From assembly GCA_013178015.1 (NCBI GenBank), contig JABLXR010000027.1:24713-88712 (forward strand): a stretch of DNA of 64,000 nt, in the 5' to 3' direction. Within the stretch, counting starts at the first letter, position 1; every line of letters begins with the position of its first letter. This DNA is from Anaerolineae bacterium (GTDB lineage: Bacteria; Chloroflexota; Anaerolineae; DRVO01). The position numbers and the translations under genes are program-made. The notes beneath the pieces were generated by a model that saw only the letters and a program-made list of their open reading frames with translations, had not been told where the DNA came from and did no database searches. This document shows, one piece after another, positions 42,005 through 48,574 of this stretch.

Positions 42005-42143
42005 TTGCCGCCAGCCTGATAGCCTCAGCTTTGGCGGCCGCTTGGCCGTCTTGAGTTAGCAGCCGCGGGCGGCGACAGCCTGGTGCTTCCTCGGGCGCGT
42101 CGCCTTCGGCGGAGGTTACGTTCGTGTTAGGGAGGCACCAGAG

Positions 42144-43022
42144 ATGAGATCGGTAGTCTTGTGGAACCGCAGTACTCCGCGGAGAATTGGTCTAGCCGCG
42201 CTCGTGTTGGCCGCCTGTCTGGCCCTTCCGGCGACCGCGCTCGCCCAGGGACCAGGCAGAGGCCCCGGCATGGGTCCGGGGATGATGGGCCCTGGCATGG
42301 GTCCCCAGCTCGGCTATGGCCTCGGACAGCTATCGGGCTATGGAGCGGTGGTACTCGGGGCAATAGCCGAGGCTCTGGGCATGGCTCCGGCCGACCTCAG
42401 CGCTCGGCTTCAGGCAGGGGCCACGCTTTCGGAGCTGGCCCAGGAGCAGGATGTGTCCCCGGACGAAGTCATCTCTAGCGCCCTGGACGCCGTGAGTCGG
42501 CTGGTGGACCGGCAGGTGTCACAGGGCCAGCTCAGCCAGATGCAGGGTGAGCTCATCCTGGCCCAGATCGAGAGCCAGCTCCGGGCCCAGCTGGACCTGC
42601 CCGGCGTATGGGGACTTCTGGGTCAAGGCTTCACCGGGATGTACCATTCGCCGATGCTGATCCAGGCTTCGCGCAGCCTCGACCTGAGCCTGACCGAGCT
42701 AGTGAGCCGACTGCAGATGGGAGCCACCGTCGCCGATCTGGCCGCGGAGCAAGGAGTGGACCTGGAGCAGGACATCATCGAGCCTCTCCTGGAGCCAGAG
42801 CGGGCTCGCTTGCAGGTGATGCTCGACATGGACTTCATCGCCCAGCCTCAGGCCGACGCCGAGCTGGCCGTCGCCCGGAACCGGCTGCTGTGCCAGGCTT
42901 ACATGGTCGGGGGCGTCTTCGGCTATGGCATGGGCATGGGAATGGGCTACGGCCCGGGCATGGGAGGTATGGGCGGCTGGCCCTGGGGCATGATGGGGTG
43001 CCCTTACTGCGGTTGGTGGTAG
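42144..43022 (+). CDS. secreted Gly/Met-rich protein with two repeated helical domains and C-terminal CPYC
   Basis: The 292-residue protein has a signal peptide (IGLAALVLAACLALPATALA), a low-complexity stretch (GPGMGPGMMGPGMGPQ), two related helical units (LGMAPADLSARLQAGATLSELAQEQDVS and LDLSLTELVSRLQMGATVADLAAEQGVD), a second Gly/Met tract (YGMGMGMGYGPGMGGMGG) and the ending MMGCPYCGWW. The clustered Met and the terminal CPYC could bind copper or another soft metal outside the cell; this is inference. No homologue is recognised beyond the 'LxxGxTLxEIAxExG' repeat common in clostridial secreted proteins. GGGAGG precedes ATG 42144 and a strong terminator follows. Confidence 0.72.
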   Translation: MRSVVLWNRSTPRRIGLAALVLAACLALPATALAQGPGRGPGMGPGMMGPGMGPQLGYGLGQLSGYGAVVLGAIAEALGMAPADLSARLQAGATLSELAQEQDVSPDEVISSALDAVSRLVDRQVSQGQLSQMQGELILAQIESQLRAQLDLPGVWGLLGQGFTGMYHSPMLIQASRSLDLSLTELVSRLQMGATVADLAAEQGVDLEQDIIEPLLEPERARLQVMLDMDFIAQPQADAELAVARNRLLCQAYMVGGVFGYGMGMGMGYGPGMGGMGGWPWGMMGCPYCGWW

Positions 43023-43054
43023 CGGCCAAGCCTGCCCAGGCGGCACCGCAGACG

Positions 43055-43090
43055 AGCCAGAAGGCCGGGACTGCTCCCGGCCTTCTGGCT
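43055..43090. terminator. bidirectional intrinsic terminator-like hairpin
   Basis: AGCCAGAAGGCCGGGA (43055-43070) and its exact complement (43075-43090) form a perfect 16-bp stem with a CTGC loop between convergent genes. Downstream ATTTC on the plus strand is a weak T-tract. The stop codon of the minus-strand gene overlaps its right end. Confidence 0.8.
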
Positions 43091-43691
43091 ATTTCGCGGT
43101 GGCGATGCGCATGATGACGTTGCCCTCGGGGTCGGGGCAGATCACCAGGCTGTCGTGCTTGAGCCAGTCATTCTCCGGCAGCGGCCGCTGCTTTGCCGGC
43201 AGGAGCGGTAGCACCGCCTGCAGGGCGTAGAGGCAGAAGCCCTGCTTCGGCGGGATGTAGATCCGCCCGCTGCGCAGCTCGAAGCGGTGGCCCACCTCCA
43301 TCCCGGCCCCGCAGCGACCGCGAACTCGGGCCACGGTCACCTCCAGGTCCTCCAGGGGCTCATCCGGCACCACCTCCGGCATGGGCGAGGCAATGAAGGC
43401 AGGGGCCCGTCCCCGCTCGCCCTCACCCACCACCTCGAAGAGCACCCTGCCCTTGGGGTCCGGGCACTGGAAGCGCTTGTCCTGGGGCAGCAGTGGATCG
43501 TCGGACCCACGAGCGGCAGCGCGACCGGCAATAATCGGCATCAGGCTCTGCAGGGCCCAGATGCAGACGAACCCACCCTGGGGGATGCTTATCACCCCGT
43601 CGCTCACCTCGAAGTAGTCGCCGGCCTTGACTGGCGGGCAGGCAGTACACTTCCCCTGCACCTCCGTCACGGCCACTCTCAGGTTGGCCAC
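43089..43691 (-). CDS. TIGR04076-family protein, duplicated domain
   Basis: The 200-residue protein consists of two copies of the same about 95-residue domain. Copy 1: LRVAVTEVQGKCTACPPVKAGDYFEV, FVCIWALQSLMPII, CPDPKGRVLFEV. Copy 2: LEVTVARVRGRCGAGMEVGHRFEL, FCLYALQAVLPLLP, CPDPEGNVIMRI. Conserved Cys residues and C-P-D-P in both copies match TIGR04076. The function is unknown, but the family is common in anaerobes near oxidoreductases. GTG 43691 is chosen since GGGAGG lies eight bases upstream. It is 58 bases downstream of aldehyde:ferredoxin oxidoreductase and likely cotranscribed. Confidence 0.8.
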   Translation of the reverse strand: MANLRVAVTEVQGKCTACPPVKAGDYFEVSDGVISIPQGGFVCIWALQSLMPIIAGRAAARGSDDPLLPQDKRFQCPDPKGRVLFEVVGEGERGRAPAFIASPMPEVVPDEPLEDLEVTVARVRGRCGAGMEVGHRFELRSGRIYIPPKQGFCLYALQAVLPLLPAKQRPLPENDWLKHDSLVICPDPEGNVIMRIATAK

Positions 43692-43749
43692 CGGTCTGTC
43701 CTCCCTCACATCGTACTCACCAACGCGCCTGATGCGGTGCAGTTGGACG

Positions 43750-45642
43750 TCATTCGCGCACTCTGCGGAGGGCAGCCAGGCCCTCGGCCTCCAGGCCCAA
43801 CTCCAGCAGCTTCTCTCGGGTAGGAAGGCCGGTCGTGGCCTCCCACCCCCGGGCCCGGTAGTACTCGTCCAGCATTGGCCCCAGCTCCAGTACGGAACCG
43901 GTGCTCTCTCCACAGCCCTCAGGCAGAGGCTCCTCCAGGAACCTTCGGGGCAGGGTATCGTCCCGGCGAGAGATGCCCTCGCGGGCGTTGAAGAGGCGCT
44001 CCAGGTTGACGATGCGTTCTCCGATTCGCCGCACCTCTTCCCCGGTAATATCCCATCCGGTGGCCGCCTGCAGCAGCTCTGCCGTAGCCTCCCAGTCCAG
44101 CACTTCCATGTTGTTGTATGTGTTCTTGCATATGCCCAGGGCATCGGAGATGGCGGCCATCTCCTCGAAGTGCTTCACCACCAGCCCCTTGCCCTTGTAC
44201 TCCAGCCGGAAGGCCGTCTCTGGGATGCCGTAGCGGCGGATGCCCTCCTCCCGGTCGCCGGAAAACTCGAACCAGGGCTCCGAGCGCAGGTGATCCGCCC
44301 CCCGGCTGGCCACGGCGTTGCCCAGGCCATAGGCCTTGATGGTGCGCACGTCGGCCTGGAACACCTCCAGCCCCTTGCCATGCAGGGCAAACTCCTGGCC
44401 CCGGCCCAGCCGCTCGGCCGCTGTCCTCACCCCGTCGGCGAGCACGTCCCCGAACCCTTCCCGGCGGGCCACCTTGTGAATGAGAGCGATCACAGCCTCC
44501 CCGTTACCCCAGGACAGATCCAGCCCGTCCATCTCCTCGGTGGTGAGCAATCCCCGCTGCCGGCACTCCATAGACCAGGCGATCACCTCGCTTAGGGCAA
44601 TGGCATCAATCCCGTAGCGGTTGGCCAGGTCCACGCACTTGAGCGCCAGCGCCAGGTCGGGGTTACCCACCCGGGCGCTGAAGCCCGCCAGGGGCTCGTA
44701 CTCGGGCCCCTCCAGGCGCAGCTCGGGAAAGCGCTGGTCCCGCACTTCCAGGAAGCGGCTGCAGGGGATGGTACAGGCGAAGCAGGCCTTGCTCTTCACC
44801 TTGTAGCGGGCCTCGATGGCCTCTCCGCTGACGGCGTCAGCGGCTTCGAACCGGCCGTGCTGGAAGTGGCGGGTGGGCAGGCCGCCGATGGCGTCCAGGG
44901 CCTTGATCAGCTTGGTGGTGCCCAGCCGGCTACGAACCTCGTACTCCGGGTGGGAGTAGATGGCCTCGTCCAGGCGGGCGATGATCTCCCGGAAGCGGCG
45001 CATGTCCGCCACGGTGATGAAACCCGTCCCCCGCACTGCCACCGCCTTCAGGTTCTTGGAGGCCATCACCGTGCCCATGCCAGTGCGGGCCACCGGGCGG
45101 TTGAGGTTGACGAAGATGCCGGCGAAGCGGACCCCGTTCTCCGCCCCCTGGCCGATGGTGGCCACTTGCACGTCCGGATCGCCCAGCTCCTCCTTGATGG
45201 CGGCCGTGGCCTCCCACACGTCCATCCCCCATAGATGACGGGCGTCGCGCACTTCCACCACGTCGTCCCGCACGTACAGGTAGACCGGGTGGGGTGCCCG
45301 GCCCCGCAGCACGATCTGGTCGTAGCCGGCGAACCTCAGCTCGGGGGCGAAGAACCCGCCCGCGTTGCCGTCGCCCAAGATGCCCGTCTGGGGCGACATG
45401 CCGCTGATGTTGAACCGGGCCCCGCCGGGGAACAGCGTCCCCACCAGCGGGCCCGCCCCGAAGACCAGGAGGTTGTCGGGCGAAAGGCCATCGGTGTGGG
45501 CCGGCACTTCGTCCCACAGCCGCTTGACGTTGAGCCCCCGCCCGCCCAGGTAGACACGGGCCAAGCCCGCCTCGGTCGGGCGGCGCTCGATGCTGCCGTC
45601 CGTCAGGTCTACTCGCAGAATAGAGCCGCCGTATGAGTACAA
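43750..45642 (-). CDS. tungsten-dependent aldehyde:ferredoxin oxidoreductase family
   Basis: The 630-residue protein has the AOR N-terminal domain (LRVDLTDGSIERRP, YLGGRGLNVKRLWDEV, GARFNISGMSPQTGILGDGNAGGFF, RPVARTGMGTVMASKNLKAVAV, which bind the tungstopterin) and the Fe4S4 cysteines in KACFACTIPCSRF and later LGICKNTYN. It would oxidise aldehydes to acids with ferredoxin as acceptor, or run in reverse. The start is TTG 45642, with GGAGCGAGG upstream, so translation is probably weak or the start is different. A TIGR04076 gene follows. Confidence 0.93.
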   Translation of the reverse strand: MYSYGGSILRVDLTDGSIERRPTEAGLARVYLGGRGLNVKRLWDEVPAHTDGLSPDNLLVFGAGPLVGTLFPGGARFNISGMSPQTGILGDGNAGGFFAPELRFAGYDQIVLRGRAPHPVYLYVRDDVVEVRDARHLWGMDVWEATAAIKEELGDPDVQVATIGQGAENGVRFAGIFVNLNRPVARTGMGTVMASKNLKAVAVRGTGFITVADMRRFREIIARLDEAIYSHPEYEVRSRLGTTKLIKALDAIGGLPTRHFQHGRFEAADAVSGEAIEARYKVKSKACFACTIPCSRFLEVRDQRFPELRLEGPEYEPLAGFSARVGNPDLALALKCVDLANRYGIDAIALSEVIAWSMECRQRGLLTTEEMDGLDLSWGNGEAVIALIHKVARREGFGDVLADGVRTAAERLGRGQEFALHGKGLEVFQADVRTIKAYGLGNAVASRGADHLRSEPWFEFSGDREEGIRRYGIPETAFRLEYKGKGLVVKHFEEMAAISDALGICKNTYNNMEVLDWEATAELLQAATGWDITGEEVRRIGERIVNLERLFNAREGISRRDDTLPRRFLEEPLPEGCGESTGSVLELGPMLDEYYRARGWEATTGLPTREKLLELGLEAEGLAALRRVRE

Positions 45643-45660
45643 TTGCCTCGCTCCGTCTCT

Positions 45661-45740
45661 GATACGTGATGCGTGATGCGTGACTCGTGACCTATGACTT
45701 GTGGTGAACGCCTATCACGTATCACGCATCACGCATCACG
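45661..45740. repeat. TGATRCG repeat array (family T), locus 4
   Basis: The left arm (CGTGATGC, CGTGACTC units from 45664) and right arm (CACGTATCACGCATC units to 45740) form the usual hairpin. It lies between the AOR start and the insertion sequence. Confidence 0.8.
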
Positions 45741-45744
45741 GGCC

Positions 45745-47072
45745 GAGTGCCAGAATCTCTCGGTCACCGAAGTGCCACATTTGCCCGGTCAGTTATGCTA
45801 GTGACATCCAGGGCAGGAGGCAATAGCATGGCCAAAAGGGGACCCACGAGCGCAGGCGGCAGCAGATGGTGGAGGCCGTGCGCCAGGGCCAGTCGCTGCG
45901 CTCGGTGGCGAGAGGCTTTGGGGTGGCACTGAGCACGCTGCAGTATTGGGTGAAGCGGGCGGAGGGTAAGCCAGTGGAGCTGGTGGACTGGACAAGCCAC
46001 AGTCCCGGGCCAAAGCACCCACCTAGCCGCTGCAGCCAGGAGCTTGAGGACATGGTGCTTGAGGCACGCCGCTACCTCAAAGAGGAGGATGCCCTTGGCT
46101 ACCACGGCGCTCTGGCCATCAGGGGCTACCTGCTTGAGCTTGGCCTGAAGCCGCCCAGTGAGCGCACCATCAACCGCATCCTCGAACGCCGCGGCGCCTT
46201 CGATGGCACCCGCCGCCAGCGTTTCCTCGCCCCTCCTCGCGGCTGGTACCTGCCTGAGGTGGCAGAGGGGCGCTTGGAGCTGGACCTTTGGGATAGGATC
46301 GAGGGCCTGGTGATAAAGGGCGGGCCTGAGGTTGAGGTGCTCAACGTCATCTCTCTTCATGGCCGTCTGGCCGGCTCCTTTCCCAAGGAGAACCTCACCG
46401 CTGTCTTGGTGCGCCAAGGCCTGCTTGAGCACTGGCATAGGTGGGGCCTTCCTGGCTACGCTCAGTTTGACAATGACACCCTCTTTCAGGGACCGCACCA
46501 GCATGCCGACACCATCGGCTCCGTCAGCCGCCTTTGCCTGTGCCTGGGCGTCGTGCCCGTGTTTGTGCCCCCGGGCGAGCTGGGCTTTCAAGGTCCCATC
46601 GAGCACTTCAATGGCGACTGGCAGACCCACGTCTGGCACCGCTTCCAGCACGAGTCCTTGACCGGGCTGGTGGGCCAGTCCGACCTCTACCTCACCAGGC
46701 ATCAGGCTCGCACCGCCCATCGCCGGGAAGGCGCTCCCCAAAGGCGTCCCTTCCCCCATGACTTCCAGCTCGACCTGCAGGCTCATCCCACTGGCCAGAT
46801 GATCTACCTCCGTCGCAGCAATGACTACGGCCAGGTCTCCTTGCTCGGTCACACCTTCCCCGTTGATGCCCACTGGACTCAGCGGCTAGTGCGCTGCCAG
46901 GTACACCTCGACGAAGGTGTGATCCGCTTCTATGCCCTGCGCCGCCGAGCCCCGCAGACGCAGCCTCTCCTGAGGGAGTTGCCCTACCAACTGCCCCGGA
47001 GACACTTCCGTGAGTGACCGACGAATTGTGGCACTTCCGCGTTACTGTAATGACCGACCAATTGTGGCACTT
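45745..47072 (+). mobile_element. insertion sequence with doubled terminal inverted repeats, IS481/IS3-like
   Basis: The inner left end AAGTGCCACATTTGCCCGGT (from 45770) matches the reverse complement of the outer right end TGACCGACCAATTGTGGCAC (from 47051) at 19 of 22 positions. Each end also carries a second copy: AGTGCCAGAATCTCTCGGTC at 45746 on the left and TGACCGACGAATTGTGGCAC at 47015 on the right. One rve-type transposase fills the interior. TGATRCG repeats abut both sides, so the element sits in or beside such an array. No target duplication was identified. Confidence 0.85.
45828..47017 (+). pseudogene. DDE (rve-type) transposase, -1 frameshift near its start
   Basis: The main frame (ATG 45866 to TGA 47017) encodes an HTH (RQGQSLRSVARGFGVALSTLQYWVKRA) and an rve integrase fold with a DDE set: Asp in LELDLWDRI, Asp in AQFDNDTLFQ and Glu in GPIEHFNGDW. 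The frame has no ribosome site. ATG 45828, in the other frame, has AGGAGG eight bases upstream and reads MAKRGP; a -1 shift near the CAAAAGGGGACCC run (45833-45845) would give MAK-(R/K)-G-(P/T)-HERRRQQMVEAV. It is either a programmed frameshift or a one-base deletion. The stop codon is the first three bases of the inner right repeat. Confidence 0.75.
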
Positions 47073-47078
47073 GGCCTA

Positions 47079-47103
47079 TCACGCATCACGCATCACGTGT
47101 CAC
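47079..47103. repeat. TGATRCG repeat (family T), locus 5
   Basis: ATCACGCATCACGCATCACG lies immediately right of the insertion sequence and only 20 bases before the TldE start. With locus 4 it may be one array split by the insertion. Confidence 0.75.
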
Positions 47104-47122
47104 CCGATAGGTGAGGTAGAGC

Positions 47123-48424
47123 ATGAGCGATATGTTGGGCAGGCTGGCAGGACGGGCGGAGCAGGCCGAGGTCTTCGAGATTGACAGCGAGTCCACTTCG
47201 GTGGGCTTCGAGGCCAACAAGCTCAAGTCGTTCGAGGTGAACCAGACCCGGGGCGTCGCCTTGCGGGTGGTGAAGGATGGTCGGCTGGGCTTCGCTGCTT
47301 CGAGCGATATGGAGGCAGACGATCGCCTGATCGAGAACGCCCTCGAATCGGCCCAGCACGGGGATCCGGTGCCGGTGCGCTTTCCCGGGCCGGCTCGGGG
47401 GCCGGACGTTGAGGTCTACGACCCGCGCCTGGCCGAGCTTCCCACCGACGGGCTGATCGAGGTAGGTCGGGAGATGATTGCCACCATCACCGAGGGAGAC
47501 GACAAGGCTCTGGTGAGGGTAGAACTGCAGCGGCAGGTACGCAGCACGGTAGTACGCAACAGCAATGGCGGAGAGGTCTCCACCCTCAAGTCACCGTTCT
47601 CCTTCGCGCTGCTGGTGGAGCGAGTGCAGCAGGACGACGTGCTGCTGGTGCATCGCTTCTACAGCACTGCTTCCTGGAGTGAGGAGTACCGCGCTGTGGC
47701 CCAGGCGCTGGCGGAGCAGCTTCGCCTGGCACGGGAGATCACGACGCTGCGGTCGGGGCGGATGCCGGTGTTGTTCTCGCCCCCAGGCGCAGTGGTGCTG
47801 GGACTGCCCTTGATGCTGGGCCTGAACGGCAAGGACGTCTACCGGGGCATCTCCCCCATGGCGGGGAAGGTGGGAGAGAAGCTCTTTGACGAGAAGCTGA
47901 CCCTGGTGGATGACCCGACGATCAACGGCCGCCCGGGCAGTGCCTCCCACGACGACGAGGGTGTTCCGCACCGGCGCAACGTGCTGATAGATGGGGGCGT
48001 GGTCTGCGGGTTCCTCTATGACCTCAAGACGGCGGTTCAGGCTGGGGCTGAGCCTACCGGCAACGGCGAGCGAGGGCTCTTCTCACCCCCGTCGCCGTCC
48101 TTCACCAATTTGGTGCTGCAGGCAGGGACGACGCCGGTGCGGGAGATCATCCGCGGGCTGGATGAGGCGCTGCTGGTGGAGAGCCCGCTGGGGGTGGGGC
48201 AGGGCAACGTCATGAGCGGGGCTTTCTCCAACAGCCTAAGCCTAGCGTTCAAGATCGAGAAAGGCGAAATCATCGGGCGGGTCAAGGACGTATCTATCGC
48301 CGGCAACGTCTACACCGACCTCAAGCGGATCGAGGCCCTCAGCCGGGAGGCGGAATGGGTGTATGGCGGGATGCAGCTCCCCTACATCCTGCTGCCGGCA
48401 CTCAACGTGGTGACGAAGGCGTGA
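47123..48424 (+). CDS. TldE/PmbA-family metalloprotease-like protein
   Basis: The 433-residue protein is of the TldD/PmbA family, TldE-like: FEVNQTRGVALRVVKDGRLGFAASSDM, VLFSPPGAVVLGLPLMLGLNGKDVYRGISPMAGKVGEKLF, DEGVPHRRNVLIDGGVVCGFLYD and VGQGNVMSGAFSNSLSLAFKIEKGEIIGRVKDVSIAGNVY. It lacks the HExxxH zinc motif of TldD, as TldE does. In E. coli TldD/E trims peptides such as microcin B17 and degrades CcdA. No TldD gene is adjacent in this window. The insertion sequence 51 bases upstream may affect its expression. Confidence 0.9.
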   Translation: MSDMLGRLAGRAEQAEVFEIDSESTSVGFEANKLKSFEVNQTRGVALRVVKDGRLGFAASSDMEADDRLIENALESAQHGDPVPVRFPGPARGPDVEVYDPRLAELPTDGLIEVGREMIATITEGDDKALVRVELQRQVRSTVVRNSNGGEVSTLKSPFSFALLVERVQQDDVLLVHRFYSTASWSEEYRAVAQALAEQLRLAREITTLRSGRMPVLFSPPGAVVLGLPLMLGLNGKDVYRGISPMAGKVGEKLFDEKLTLVDDPTINGRPGSASHDDEGVPHRRNVLIDGGVVCGFLYDLKTAVQAGAEPTGNGERGLFSPPSPSFTNLVLQAGTTPVREIIRGLDEALLVESPLGVGQGNVMSGAFSNSLSLAFKIEKGEIIGRVKDVSIAGNVYTDLKRIEALSREAEWVYGGMQLPYILLPALNVVTKA

Positions 48425-48574
48425 GGCCGCCAGAGCGCCCCTGATCTGGGCCGCGTCCGACTGTCGGCACGCTCACGCAACCCGCGCGTAGTCGCGGGTG
48501 ATGCTGTCTGCATCAGCCGGCCTCAGAAGCCTGGAGGCTCGGAGTCCCGGTAGGCGGCTCTGAGCCTCCCGAGG

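Larger units (their letters stand above)
41543..42143. other. intergenic region with repeat copies and candidate promoter
   Basis: Bases 41606-41795 are family G repeat. The remaining 350 bases hold no gene or RNA that I can recognise. A dyad and TTGACA box near 41971-42004 are listed separately. Confidence 0.5.

Noticed and set aside
45764..46873. Long minus-strand frame opposite the transposase
   Set aside because: It has no recognisable domain and lies antisense to a clear DDE transposase; GC-rich third positions create such open frames.
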